A stretch of 64,000 nucleotides of DNA, taken from Bradyrhizobium sp. CCBAU 53340. Its GTDB lineage: Bacteria; Pseudomonadota; Alphaproteobacteria; Rhizobiales; Xanthobacteraceae. Positions 26,899 to 36,092 of this stretch are shown one piece after another. Made by a program: the position numbers and the translations under genes. The notes below the pieces were generated by a model, which was given only the letters and a program-made list of their open reading frames with translations, ran no database searches and was not told where the DNA came from. The number at the start of each line of letters is the position of its first letter. Position 1 is the stretch's first letter. The stretch covers positions 7,462,501 to 7,526,500 of the forward strand of contig NZ_CP030055.1 of the NCBI RefSeq assembly GCF_015291645.1. The letters are read 5' to 3'.

Positions 26899-27957
26899 AT
26901 GAGACTACTCCGTAACAACGTCATTCGCGCCGGGCTGGGGGCACTCTACTTCAGCGGGGCGCATCATCTGCTGCGCCCGCTGCTGGCGGGCGTGGGCGCC
27001 ATTTTCATGCTCCACCACGTCCGGCCGGCCCGCGAGGGCGCGTTCCGGCCGAATCGGCATCTGGAGGTCACCCCGGACTTCCTGCGCGCGGCCTTGCGCC
27101 ATCTGCGCGCGCGCGAGATCGATATCGTCAGCATGGATGAGCTGCACGAGCGGCTGGTCCAGGGCCGCTTCGGCCGCCGCTTCGCGGCCTTCACCCTCGA
27201 CGACGGCTATCGCGACAACAGGGACTACGCCCTGCCGGTGCTGCGCGAATTTGACGCGCCCGCGACCATCTACGTCGCCAGCGACTTCGCCGAAGGCAAG
27301 GGACGGCTGTGGTGGACGGCGCTGGAGGCCGTGATCGCCAAGGCCGAACGGATCGACGTCAGAATGGGCCACTCCGCGCTGCGGCTCGATGCATCGACGC
27401 CGGCCGCAAAGCAGGCGGCGTTCGATCGCCTGCATGACTGGCTGCGCGCGCTGCCGGGCGAGCATGATCTCAAGCGCGAGATCGAGGCGCTCTGCGCTGC
27501 GCATGGCGTCGATATGGAAGCGCTGTGCCGCAGCCTCTGCCTGTCCTGGGACGAGGTGAAACGGCTTGCTTCCGATCCGCTCGTGACGATCGGCGCCCAC
27601 ACCATCAGCCATTGCAATCTCGCCAGGCAGAGCGAGGAGATCGCCGCGCAGGAGATGGTGGTGAGCCGGGTGCGGATCGAGAACGCGCTGGAGCGCGAGG
27701 TGCTGCATCTCGCTTATCCCTATGGCGACCGCGAAGCGGCAGGGACGCGCGAATTCGCGCTGGCCGCATCCGCCGGCTTCAAGACCGCGGTGACGACACG
27801 GCCCGGCATGCTGTTTGCCGAGAACGCCGATCACATGACCGCGTTGCCGCGCGTTTCGCTCAACGGAAATTACCAGGATGCGCGCATCCTGCCGGTGCTG
27901 ACATCGGGCGCCGCGACCGCGATGTGGAACGGCTTTCGTCGGATCGCGGCAGCTTGA
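26899..27957 (+). CDS. Polysaccharide deacetylase family protein
   Basis: A 352-residue NodB-type carbohydrate esterase. The metal and catalytic residues are in FTLDDGYRDNRDYALPVL (Asp-Asp pair) and GAHTISHCNLA (HxxxH), with AYPYGDRE later. The family removes N- or O-acetyl groups from polysaccharides. The N-terminus has a short hydrophobic stretch, not a clear signal peptide. The ATG at 26899 is chosen because the 35 residues encoded upstream are unlike the family. It is divergent from the OmpA-like gene, suggesting an envelope role. Confidence 0.87.
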   Translation: MRLLRNNVIRAGLGALYFSGAHHLLRPLLAGVGAIFMLHHVRPAREGAFRPNRHLEVTPDFLRAALRHLRAREIDIVSMDELHERLVQGRFGRRFAAFTLDDGYRDNRDYALPVLREFDAPATIYVASDFAEGKGRLWWTALEAVIAKAERIDVRMGHSALRLDASTPAAKQAAFDRLHDWLRALPGEHDLKREIEALCAAHGVDMEALCRSLCLSWDEVKRLASDPLVTIGAHTISHCNLARQSEEIAAQEMVVSRVRIENALEREVLHLAYPYGDREAAGTREFALAASAGFKTAVTTRPGMLFAENADHMTALPRVSLNGNYQDARILPVLTSGAATAMWNGFRRIAAA

Positions 27958-28044
27958 TGATCGTCCCGGTGAGGGCCGGGACGACACCGAGTTGACTCCC
28001 TTCCCCGCGGCGCTCAAAACGAGCGCCAACTCAAGGGAGGCACC

Positions 28045-28845
28045 ATGTTCAACGATCTGTTTTCGCTCAAAGGCCGCATTGCTCTCGTGACCGGCGGCTC
28101 GCGCGGCATCGGCAAGATGATCGCGGCCGGATTCCTCGGTGCCGGAGCGGCGAAGGTCTATATCACCGCGCGCAAGGCCGGGCCTTGCGAAGCCACCGCG
28201 AAAGAGCTGTCAGCACAATATGACGGGGAATGCATCGCACTGCCGATCGACATCTCCACCGTCGAAGGCTGCAACAAGCTGGCCGGCGAAATCATCAAGC
28301 TGGAGCCGAAGCTCGACATCCTCGTCAACAATGCGGGCGCAGCCTGGGGCGCCGAGTTCGACGAATTCCCCGAAAGCGGCTGGGACAAGGTGATGGACCT
28401 CAACGTCAAGTCGCTGTTCTTCCTGACCAAGGCGCTGGCCGAGCCGTTGCGCGCGGCGGCCTCGCATGAGCGGCCGGCCAAGGTCATCAACATCGCCTCG
28501 GTCGACGGCATCTTCGTCAATCCGAGCGAGACCTATTCCTACGCCGCGAGCAAGGCCGCGGTGATCCATCTGACGCGGCGCATGGCGACGAAGCTGATCA
28601 AGGACAACATCAACGTCACCGCGATCGCGCCGGGCGCGTTCAAATCCGACATGAACCGCGCCGCGCGCGACCATTCGGACGAAGTCGCAAAACGCATTCC
28701 GTCGCGGCGCATCGGCACCGACGAGGACATGGCGGGCGTTGCGATCTATCTCGCCTCGCGTGCGGGCGATTACGTGGTCGGCAACACCATCGCGGTGGAT
28801 GGCGGCGTAGTTTACGCGAATGCGGGGCTGGAGATCGCGGGGTGA
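28045..28845 (+). CDS. Short-chain dehydrogenase/reductase
   Basis: A 266-residue classical SDR. It has the NAD(P) motif TGGSRGIGKMIA, NNAGAAWG, the catalytic Ser in NIASVDG and the YSYAASKAA (YxxxK) pair, ending GNTIAVDGGVV. It resembles 3-oxoacyl-ACP reductase/RhlG-like enzymes. The substrate is not set by the sequence. GGGAGG stands six bases before the ATG. Neighbours give no clear pathway. Confidence 0.9.
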   Translation: MFNDLFSLKGRIALVTGGSRGIGKMIAAGFLGAGAAKVYITARKAGPCEATAKELSAQYDGECIALPIDISTVEGCNKLAGEIIKLEPKLDILVNNAGAAWGAEFDEFPESGWDKVMDLNVKSLFFLTKALAEPLRAAASHERPAKVINIASVDGIFVNPSETYSYAASKAAVIHLTRRMATKLIKDNINVTAIAPGAFKSDMNRAARDHSDEVAKRIPSRRIGTDEDMAGVAIYLASRAGDYVVGNTIAVDGGVVYANAGLEIAG

Positions 28846-28880
28846 GCGGCAGAGTTCGGCGCAGCCGCGTCAAACTCCGG

Positions 28881-29010
28881 CGTCGTCCCGGCGCAGGTCG
28901 GGACCCATACCGCGGAATCTGTCGATTGCGGTCGGTATCAATATCGAACGACTGGTCTTCGCCAAATTGCTCCCTGTGGCTATGGGTCCCGGCCTGCGCC
29001 GGGACGACAC
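28881..29010. repeat. Intergenic palindromic repeat, family D
   Basis: Outer arms CGTCGTCCCGGCGCAGG and CCTGCGCCGGGACGAC with inner GGACCCATA/TATGGGTCC. Related to 13217-13373. It lies between convergent SDR and boxB. Confidence 0.85.
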
Positions 29011-29049
29011 TGGAGTATTTGGCGCGGCCGTGGCGTCTCGATAGCGGTC

Positions 29050-30501
29050 TTACGACTCGATCTTCACATATTCGAAATCGCCGGGCTTGTTGTCGATGCC
29101 GACTTTCGGCGGCGAGATCCAGGAGGCGAACTGGCCGATCTCGGTGACGGGCTGCATCAGGGAGGTGATGAAGTCGCCGTCGCTCTTCGAGGGCAGCCAC
29201 TCGTCCTTGCGCCTGGCCCAGGTCGCGTCGTCGATCAAAATGCCGTCGGGCGTCGCGTGCACGTCCTTGAACTCGCCGATATGGCGGTGGAAGGCGACAT
29301 TCGGCAGCGTCAGCTTGAAGTCATAGCCGGCGGTCGAGATCACCTTGTTCCAGCGCAGCATGCCCTTGACGCAATCCTGGCTGTAATCGTCGCGCAGGCG
29401 CATGTTGAGCGCGGTCAGCGCAGGCTCGTCGACCAGCTTGACCTCGCCGTTGATCAGCTTGAGCACCGGGTAGGTGGAGTTCTTGAGCTGGTGATCGTCC
29501 TCGATCTGGGTCTCGTGATAGCGGCCCTTGATGCCGGCATTGAAGGCGTTGGCGGCGTTGGTCGAGACCTCCGAGCCGAACAGGTCGAGCGACAGCGTGT
29601 AGTGCAGGTTCAGCTTCTTCTGGATCGTCGGCAGGTCGATGACGCCGAGCGCGCGGACTTTCGCGATATCGGTCGGATCGGTGATGCCGGCCGCCCTCAT
29701 CGCATCGCAGGTACGCTGCACGACGCGGGTGATGCCGGTCTCGCCCACGAACATGTGATGCGCTTCCTCGGTCAGCATGAAGCGGCAGGTGCGCGACAGC
29801 GGATCGAAGCCCGACTGCGCCAGTGAGTGCAGCTGCATCTTGCCGTCGCGGTCGGTGAAGTAGGTGAACATAAAGAAGGACAGCCAGTCCGGCGTCGCCT
29901 CGTTGAAGGCGCCGAGCATGCGCGGCGCATCGGCATCGCCGGAGCGACGGCGGAGCAAATCGTCGGCTTCCTCGCGGCCGTCGCGGCCGAAATATTTCTG
30001 CAGCAGGTACACCATCGCCCAGAGGTGACGGCCTTCCTCGACATTGACCTGGAACAAATTGCGCATGTCGTAGAGCGAAGGCGCGGTCTTGCCGAGATGG
30101 CGCTGCTGCTCGACCGAAGCCGGCTCGGTGTCGCCCTGGATCACGATCAGTCGGCGCAGCATGGCGCGATGTTCGCCCGGGACCTCCTGCCAGGCGGGCT
30201 CGCCATAATGCTCGCCGAAGGGAACGACGCGGTTCTCTTCCTGCGGCGCAAGCAGAATGCCCCAGCGATATTCGGGCATGCGCACGTAGTCGAACTTGGC
30301 CCAGCCGCGCGGATCGACGGAATAGGCGGTGCGCAAATAGACCAGCGATTCCTGGAAGCCTTCCGGCCCCATGTCGCTCCACCAATCCATGTAGCCGGGA
30401 TGCCAGCCTTCCAGCGCCTTCAGCACCTGGCGGTCTTCGGCGAGATTGACGTTGTTCGGAATCTTGGTCGAGTAGTCGACGTTCATGATGTTCATGTTCA
30501 T
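29050..30501 (-). CDS. boxB: Benzoyl-CoA 2,3-epoxidase, oxygenase component BoxB
   Basis: A 483-residue di-iron enzyme that epoxidises benzoyl-CoA with O2 in the aerobic box pathway. Di-iron ligand helices are visible as NVEEGRHLWAMVYLLQKYFG and MLTEEAHHMFVGETG (ExxH type). Length and the LHYTLSLDLFGSEVSTNAANAFNAG stretch are typical of BoxB. AAGGAG precedes the ATG at 30501. It follows boxC by 143 bases containing an inverted repeat. Electrons normally come from BoxA, which is not encoded in this window. Confidence 0.95.
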   Translation of the reverse strand: MNMNIMNVDYSTKIPNNVNLAEDRQVLKALEGWHPGYMDWWSDMGPEGFQESLVYLRTAYSVDPRGWAKFDYVRMPEYRWGILLAPQEENRVVPFGEHYGEPAWQEVPGEHRAMLRRLIVIQGDTEPASVEQQRHLGKTAPSLYDMRNLFQVNVEEGRHLWAMVYLLQKYFGRDGREEADDLLRRRSGDADAPRMLGAFNEATPDWLSFFMFTYFTDRDGKMQLHSLAQSGFDPLSRTCRFMLTEEAHHMFVGETGITRVVQRTCDAMRAAGITDPTDIAKVRALGVIDLPTIQKKLNLHYTLSLDLFGSEVSTNAANAFNAGIKGRYHETQIEDDHQLKNSTYPVLKLINGEVKLVDEPALTALNMRLRDDYSQDCVKGMLRWNKVISTAGYDFKLTLPNVAFHRHIGEFKDVHATPDGILIDDATWARRKDEWLPSKSDGDFITSLMQPVTEIGQFASWISPPKVGIDNKPGDFEYVKIES

Positions 30502-30569
30502 GGCCGTGCTCCTTGGTCTCTTGTCCGGACGCTGCGTGGCGCGAAGCGGTGCGCTGCAGAGCCGGGACC

Positions 30570-30644
30570 CATTGCCTGTTCCGTTCTGGGTCCCGGTTCT
30601 GCGCAGCGGCACGTCGTGCCGCAGCGCGCCCGGGACACGAAAAG
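30570..30644. repeat. Inverted repeat between boxC and boxB
   Basis: CTGGGTCCCGG...CCGGGACACG arms enclose GCGGCACGTCGTGCCGC, a perfect small hairpin. It could reduce or process transcription between boxC and boxB. Confidence 0.6.
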
Positions 30645-32333
30645 CTAGACCCGCGTCATATCGAATTTCGGCTTCTGGCCGCTGCCGTAGCGGCGCAGCG
30701 CGCCTTCTTCGCCGACCGCATTCGGGCGCTGGAAGATCCAGTTCTGCCAGGCGGTGAGGCGCGCGAAGATCTTTGATTCCATCGTCTCGGGGCCAACGAA
30801 GCGCAGGCTGGCTTCCATGCCGGTGAGGCTGTCGGGCGAGAAGCTGGCGCGCTCCTCCAGGAACACGCGGACCTCGTCGTCCCAATCGATGTCGTCGAGC
30901 GCGAAGGTGACGAGGCCGAGCTCTTCGGCCTGCTCGGCATCGAGCGCGGTGCCGAGCGTGGCTTCCGCCCGCTCCACATCGGCTGGATCGGCCTGGAAGC
31001 GCGATTCCAATCGCGTCAGACCGTGGCTCATCGGGTACGGACCGAAATTCATCGCCGACAATTCGATCGACGGCGGCGGCTGATTGTCGCCCTGGCGGGT
31101 GCCGATCAGCATGTAGGAGCGGTCGGCGGCGAAGACGAGCTCGGCCAGCGTGCCGGCAAAGCACGAGCCGGGCTCGACCAGCGTCACCAGCGTGCGCGAG
31201 GTGACGTCGATGCGCTTGAGCACGCGCTTCCAGTAATGCCTGATTTCGTTGACCAGCCAGTGCGCCTTGTTGGCCTCAAGGAAGGCATCGCTGGCGAGCA
31301 CATGGGCGCGGGCGCCATGGCTCTTGAAGACGAGCATCGCGATCTCGAGCTCGTTGATGCGCAAATGCAGGATGGCGTCGTCGAGCTCGCGCGCGACCTG
31401 GAGCGGCCAGAACGAGGCGCCCTGCGCCATCATGCCGTCAATGTCGGCGGGCGGCGCCGTTTCCGGCGCCTTGATCGAGATGGTGGCGATGCGCGCGGCG
31501 CGGTCGATATCGACCGTGACGAAGCCATAGCGGATGCTGGTCTTGTCGATGACGCGCTTGAGCGGCGTCAGCGCGATGCCCTTGCCGCTGCCGGCGCGCT
31601 TCGATTTGCCTGCAAATTCCTTGGCGCGCTCGGCGATCCTGGCCTCTAACTTGGAGTTCGGCGCGATCTCGTCGACGAGACGCCACTGCACGGCGCGCTT
31701 GCCCTTCACGCCTTCCTCGATGGTGCAGAAGAAATCGGCGTGGTCGCGGCGCACCTTGCGCTTGTCGACGACGCGGGTGAGACCGCCGGTGCCCGGCAGC
31801 ACAGCGAGCAGCGGCACTTCGGGCAAGGCGACGGCGGACGAGCCGTCGTCGGCGAGGATGATGTGATCGGTCGCGAGAGCCAGCTCGTAGCCGCCGCCGG
31901 CGGCGGAGCCGTTCACCACCGTGATGAAGCGCTGGCCGGAATTCTCGGACGAGTCTTCCATGCCGTTGCGGGTCTCGTTGGTGAACTTGCAGAAGTTGAC
32001 CTTGTGGGCATGGGTCGAGCCTGCGAGCATGCGGATGTTGGCGCCGGCGCAGAACACGCGGCTCTTGGCCGAGCGCATCACCACGACCTTCACTTCAGGA
32101 TGCTCGAAACGCAGCCGCTGCACCGCGTCGGCCAGCTCGATGTCGACGCCGAGATCGTAGGAATTGAGCTTGAGCAGATAGCCCTCGAACAGCCCGCCGT
32201 TCTCGTCGACGTCCATGGTGAGTGTCGCAACGTCACCGTCGACCGCGAGCTTCCAATGCTTGTAGCGGGACGGTTCGGTCTGGAAATCGATGAATGTCGC
32301 GCCGCCTGCGAGGCGCCGATCTTCCCCGGCCAT
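30645..32333 (-). CDS. boxC: 2,3-epoxybenzoyl-CoA dihydrolase BoxC
   Basis: A 562-residue protein with two crotonase-like halves, the size and build of BoxC. It opens the epoxide ring and releases formate, giving 3,4-dehydroadipyl-CoA semialdehyde. The first half has the CoA and oxyanion-hole pieces RVFCAGANIRMLAG and NGSAAGGGYELALATDHI; LPEVPLLAVLPGTGGLTR follows. The second half starts around VLASDAFLEANKAHW. AAGGGTGG is just upstream of the ATG at 32333. It is first in the boxC-boxB transcript, behind a BoxR-type operator. Confidence 0.94.
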   Translation of the reverse strand: MAGEDRRLAGGATFIDFQTEPSRYKHWKLAVDGDVATLTMDVDENGGLFEGYLLKLNSYDLGVDIELADAVQRLRFEHPEVKVVVMRSAKSRVFCAGANIRMLAGSTHAHKVNFCKFTNETRNGMEDSSENSGQRFITVVNGSAAGGGYELALATDHIILADDGSSAVALPEVPLLAVLPGTGGLTRVVDKRKVRRDHADFFCTIEEGVKGKRAVQWRLVDEIAPNSKLEARIAERAKEFAGKSKRAGSGKGIALTPLKRVIDKTSIRYGFVTVDIDRAARIATISIKAPETAPPADIDGMMAQGASFWPLQVARELDDAILHLRINELEIAMLVFKSHGARAHVLASDAFLEANKAHWLVNEIRHYWKRVLKRIDVTSRTLVTLVEPGSCFAGTLAELVFAADRSYMLIGTRQGDNQPPPSIELSAMNFGPYPMSHGLTRLESRFQADPADVERAEATLGTALDAEQAEELGLVTFALDDIDWDDEVRVFLEERASFSPDSLTGMEASLRFVGPETMESKIFARLTAWQNWIFQRPNAVGEEGALRRYGSGQKPKFDMTRV

Positions 32334-32371
32334 GGGCCACCCTTGAGCTCGTCTTGGTTTCTAACGCTTGA

Positions 32372-32385
32372 TGCACAATAGTGCA
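32372..32385 (-). promoter_or_regulatory. BoxR/BzdR-type operator before boxC
   Basis: TGCA-CAATAG-TGCA: two TGCA half-sites separated by six bases, the pattern described for the BzdR/BoxR regulators. A weaker TGCA-N6-TTCA is at 32424-32437. The operator overlaps a likely -10 (TATTGT on the minus strand) for boxC, so it should repress. Confidence 0.65.
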
Positions 32386-32471
32386 TCTTATTCAATACGT
32401 CTAGCCCAAATCTGGGTTCTATATGCACTTTGCTTCATCTAGGCGACTGCCCGCACACGGGCGCCCAAGGA

Positions 32472-33284
32472 TCATGCCGCCTGAAGCCCGCGATCGTCTC
32501 GCAGGGCGGCCTTTGCAAATTGCTCGACCGCCTCCAGCGTCACCCCCGGCGCTTCACGATGCGGGGAATGCCCGGCACCGGGAATGATTTTCACGTCGAC
32601 CGGGCAGTAACATTCCTGCTGCGCGATCTCGACCTGGCGTAGCGTCCCGTACTGGTCATCCGCGCCTTGCACCACCATGACCGGCACGCGGATGTAGGCC
32701 AGATATTCCGAGATGTCCCAGTCACGGAATTTCGGATCGAGCCAGGCGCCGTTCCAGCCGTAGAAGGCGTTGTCGACGTCCTTGTGCCAGCGCGCGAGCT
32801 TGGCCTTGAGATCTGTGGTCTCATAGGTTGTCTTGATCGCGGCGATCGATCTCACCGAGATGTCCTCGACGATGAAATGCGGCGCGATCAGCGCGATGCC
32901 TTGCAGGCGATGATCCTGATGCGAACCGGCGTAAATCGTCGCAATCGAGCCGCCATCGGAGTGGCCGAGCAGCAGGCCGCGCTTGAAGGGAATCGCGTCG
33001 AGCACCTTCGGCAGCACGTCCAGCGCCTCGCGGTGCATGTAATCGAGCGGCCGCGGCAGGGTGACCTGAGACGACTGGCCGTAGCCCGCGCGCGAATAGG
33101 CGAAGATGCCGGCGCCGGTGGCCTGCTGAAGCTTCTCGGGGAAGTCACCCCACAGACCGACGGAGCCGAGGCCTTCATGCAGCATGACGATGGTGGGTGC
33201 ATCGGCGGACGCGGGCGCGAGCCAGATGTATTCGAGGCTGGCGCCGTTGACGCTGAGGAAACCGGTGGGGGTGAGGTTGGTCAT
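32472..33284 (-). CDS. Alpha/beta hydrolase of the box cluster
   Basis: A 270-residue alpha/beta hydrolase. The nucleophile elbow is LLLGHSDGGSIATIYAG (GHSDG), the oxyanion region TIVMLHEGLGSVGLWGDFPEKL, and the catalytic His is in IPGAGHSPHREAPG. Similar hydrolases occur in many box clusters; a role as a benzoyl-CoA thioesterase or lactonase that removes a dead-end product is inference. It lies between benzoate-CoA ligase and boxC on the same strand. Confidence 0.85.
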   Translation of the reverse strand: MTNLTPTGFLSVNGASLEYIWLAPASADAPTIVMLHEGLGSVGLWGDFPEKLQQATGAGIFAYSRAGYGQSSQVTLPRPLDYMHREALDVLPKVLDAIPFKRGLLLGHSDGGSIATIYAGSHQDHRLQGIALIAPHFIVEDISVRSIAAIKTTYETTDLKAKLARWHKDVDNAFYGWNGAWLDPKFRDWDISEYLAYIRVPVMVVQGADDQYGTLRQVEIAQQECYCPVDVKIIPGAGHSPHREAPGVTLEAVEQFAKAALRDDRGLQAA

Positions 33285-33320
33285 GGTCGAATTCTCATTC
33301 CTAGCCAATGCCGAGATGCC

Positions 33321-33494
33321 GACCCTCCCCTCGAGGGGGGAGGGTCGATTCACAGCGAGCGCCGCGAGATGTGAAGCGGGGTGGGTAACGGTCTCTCCGC
33401 GACGAACAGTGCCCGTGTGGAGAGATCACCCCACCCCGTCACACAATCTCGCTGCGCGCGATCGCGTGCCGACCCTCCCCCTCCAGGGGAGGGT
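33321..33494. repeat. Intergenic palindromic repeat, family C (long form)
   Basis: Same nested architecture as 8169-8338: ACCCTCCCC/GGGGAGGGT outside and GCGGGGTGGG/CCCACCCCG inside. It separates the ligase from the hydrolase gene, so it is probably transcribed. Confidence 0.85.
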
Positions 33495-33518
33495 AAGAAA
33501 GCGAGCCTGCCTGCATCC

Positions 33519-35060
33519 TCAATTCGTGCCCTCGCGCAGCTTGAACCGCTGGATCTTCCCCGTCGCGGTCTTCGGCAGCGAGTCGACCACGTCGATCCAG
33601 CGCGGATATTTCCACGGGCCGATCTTCTGCTTGACGTGCTCCTTCAGCATCTCCTGCAAATCGCTCGTCTTCGCGCCCGGGCGCAGCACGACGAAGGCCT
33701 TTGGCTTCAGCAGGCCTTCCGGATCGGCCTCGGGCACGACGGCAGCTTCCAGCACGGCGGGATGTGTGATCAGCGCGCTTTCGACCTCGAAAGGCGAGAC
33801 CCAGATGCCGGAGACCTTGAACATGTCATCGGCACGACCGCAGAAGGTGTAGCGACCATCCGTATCGCGAACATATTTGTCACCGGTACGCGTCCACGGG
33901 CCTTCAAAGGTGCGTCGGCTCTTGTGGCGCTGATTCCAGTAGCCCTCGCCGGCGGAAGGCGCATCGACCAGGAGTTCGCCGACCTCGCCGTCGGCCACGT
34001 CCTGCCCGGCCTCGTTGACGAGCCGCACCGCATAGCCCGGCACCGGCTTGCCTGATGAACCGTATTTGATGTCGCCGGGCGCGTTCGAGAGAAAGATGTG
34101 CAGCAGCTCGGTCGAGCCGACGCCATCAAGGATGTCGACACCGAAGCGCGCCTTCCAGCTGTTGCCGACGGACTCGGGGAGCGCCTCGCCGGCCGAGGTG
34201 CAGATGCGCAAGGACTTGCCACAGCGCTCGGTCTTCATCGTCTCGTCGTTGAGCATCGCGGCGAACAGCGTCGGCACGCCGTAGAAGATCGACGGATTGT
34301 AGCGGTTCATCAGGTCGAACATGCGCGCCGGCGTCGGACGCTCGCTGTTGAGGATCACGCTGGCACCGACCGACATCGGGAAGGTCAGCGCATTGCCGAG
34401 GCCATAGGCGAAGAACAGTTTTGCCGCGGAGAGACAAACGTCGCTCTCGCGGATGCCGAGCACCTGCTTGGCGTAGGTATCGGCGGTGGCCTGCAAATTC
34501 GAATGGATGTGACGCACGCCTTTGGGCATGCCGGTCGAGCCCGACGAATACAGCCAGAACGCCGGCTCGTCCGGATGCGTCGCGGCGGTCGTGAACTGGT
34601 CGCTCTCGCCGGCGATTTCCTCGGCGAGCTGCTTGTGACCGTTCTGCTTGGCGCCAGACACGACGACATGCTCGAGGTCAGGCATGCGGCCGACGACGTC
34701 CTTGATGACAGGGTAGAGCGCCTCGGACACGAACAGCACGCGCGCGCGGCAGTCGGCGAGGATGTAGGCGTATTGATCCGCGGTCAGCAGCGTATTGAGC
34801 GGCACCGGCACGACGCCGGCGCGGATCGCGCCCAGGAACACGATCGGGAAATCGATCGTATCTAGCATGATCATCGCCACGCGTTCCTCGCGGCGGACGC
34901 CGAGCCTGCGCAGCATGTTGGCGGCGCGGCGGGTCCGTTGCTGGAGCTCGCCATAGGTGAGCCGCGAGACGGTGTCGTCGAAGGCGAGCTTGCCTCCCCT
35001 GCCCTCCTCGACGTTACGGTCGAGCAGCCAGGTCACCGCGTTGTAGGATCCCTCGCTCAC
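33519..35060 (-). CDS. bclA: Benzoate-CoA ligase
   Basis: A 513-residue AMP-forming acyl-CoA synthetase of the benzoate-CoA ligase group. The P-loop-like motif is FWLYSSGSTGMPKGVRH, followed by GEALPESVG, DGVGSTELLHIF and the C-terminal catalytic lysine in LPKTATGKIQRFKLRE. SSGSTG plus SAAKLFFAYGLGNAL is usual for BadA/BclA. It converts benzoate to benzoyl-CoA, the box substrate. It starts with GTG at 35060 behind GGGGGAG. It is divergent from boxR. Confidence 0.93.
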   Translation of the reverse strand: MSEGSYNAVTWLLDRNVEEGRGGKLAFDDTVSRLTYGELQQRTRRAANMLRRLGVRREERVAMIMLDTIDFPIVFLGAIRAGVVPVPLNTLLTADQYAYILADCRARVLFVSEALYPVIKDVVGRMPDLEHVVVSGAKQNGHKQLAEEIAGESDQFTTAATHPDEPAFWLYSSGSTGMPKGVRHIHSNLQATADTYAKQVLGIRESDVCLSAAKLFFAYGLGNALTFPMSVGASVILNSERPTPARMFDLMNRYNPSIFYGVPTLFAAMLNDETMKTERCGKSLRICTSAGEALPESVGNSWKARFGVDILDGVGSTELLHIFLSNAPGDIKYGSSGKPVPGYAVRLVNEAGQDVADGEVGELLVDAPSAGEGYWNQRHKSRRTFEGPWTRTGDKYVRDTDGRYTFCGRADDMFKVSGIWVSPFEVESALITHPAVLEAAVVPEADPEGLLKPKAFVVLRPGAKTSDLQEMLKEHVKQKIGPWKYPRWIDVVDSLPKTATGKIQRFKLREGTN

Positions 35061-35181
35061 GGTCGTCTCCCCCGAATTTAGAATTATAATTCATAGAAAG
35101 ACACTGCGACAGCTTGCTGTCAATGCTATCTGGCACTATGTTTCATTAAAACGCGCCGCAGGACCCCTGTAAAGAAGGCTC
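35061..35181. promoter_or_regulatory. Divergent bclA/boxR promoter region
   Basis: For boxR: TTGCTG (35114-35119), a 17-base spacer and TATGTT (35137-35142). For bclA: a perfect TATAAT on the minus strand (35083-35088) ~23 bases before the GTG. A dyad GACAGC-TT-GCTGTC at 35108-35121 overlaps the boxR -35. No TGCA-N6-TGCA operator is seen here. Confidence 0.55.
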
Positions 35182-36090
35182 ATGACCGACAGTCCCGACG
35201 CCGAATCCCGCTTTCTCGAACAGCTCGGCCAGCGCGTGCGCACCATGCGCGCGTTGCGCGGCATGTCGCGCAAGGTTCTCGCCAAGGTATCAGGAATTTC
35301 GGAGCGCTACATCGCGCAGCTCGAGAGCGGCAAGGGCAATGTCTCCATCGTGCTCTTGCGCCGCGTCTCGGATGCGATGGGCGCGCATCTGGAGGACCTG
35401 CTCCCCTCCGCCGATCCGACGCCGGACTGGCAGATGTTTCGCGACCTGTTGCGCAAGGCAACGCCCGCGCAGATCGCGCAGGCCAAGGATCTGCTCACTG
35501 GGGGCAGTGCCTCCGCGTCGCAACGCGCGCCGTTCTGCGGCATCGCGCTGATCGGCCTGCGCGGCGCCGGCAAATCGACGCTCGGGCGGATGCTGGCGAA
35601 GAAGATCGGCTGGAGCTTCGTCGAGCTCAACAAGGAAGTCGAGCAACAAAACGGTCTCTCGGTCGCCGAGATTATCGCGCTCTACGGCCAGGAAGGCTTT
35701 CGCCGCATGGAGCAGGCGGCGCTGCAGCAGCTGCTCGCGCGCAACGAGCTGATGGTGCTGGCGACCGGCGGCGGCATCGTGTCGGAGCCGCTGACCTTCG
35801 ACCAGATCCTGACCTCGTTCTACACGATCTGGCTGAAGGCCGAGCCGGAAGAGCATATGGCCCGCGTCCGCCGCCAGGGCGATCTGCGCCCGATGGCCGA
35901 CGATCGCTCCGCGATGGCCGAGCTGCGCAACATCCTGCTCAGCCGCGAGCCGCTGTATTCGCGCGCGGCGGCCGTGGTGGATACGGCGGGACTGAGCGTC
36001 GATGCAGCGGCGGCAAGGCTGATCGATGCGGTGCGGCCGGTGCTGCAGAACGAAGCGCGCAGCTTCGGGCTGCGCAGCGTGGCGCTGTAG
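35182..36090 (+). CDS. boxR: BoxR, benzoyl-CoA-responsive regulator (XRE + shikimate-kinase-like)
   Basis: A 302-residue two-domain repressor. Residues ~10-75 are an XRE helix-turn-helix (SRKVLAKVSGISERYIAQLESGKG). Residues ~118-300 are a shikimate-kinase-like sensor with P-loop GLRGAGKS (125-132) and ATGGGIV. This BzdR/BoxR architecture binds benzoyl-CoA as the inducer. It should control boxC-boxB through the TGCA operator and probably bclA. The truncated haemoglobin gene follows after two bases. Confidence 0.95.
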   Translation: MTDSPDAESRFLEQLGQRVRTMRALRGMSRKVLAKVSGISERYIAQLESGKGNVSIVLLRRVSDAMGAHLEDLLPSADPTPDWQMFRDLLRKATPAQIAQAKDLLTGGSASASQRAPFCGIALIGLRGAGKSTLGRMLAKKIGWSFVELNKEVEQQNGLSVAEIIALYGQEGFRRMEQAALQQLLARNELMVLATGGGIVSEPLTFDQILTSFYTIWLKAEPEEHMARVRRQGDLRPMADDRSAMAELRNILLSREPLYSRAAAVVDTAGLSVDAAAARLIDAVRPVLQNEARSFGLRSVAL

Positions 36091-36092
36091 CG

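Noticed and set aside
30502..31164. In-frame open extension upstream of boxB
   Set aside because: It lies antiphase within boxC, has repetitive Arg/Ala composition, and boxB has a perfect ribosome site at its own ATG.
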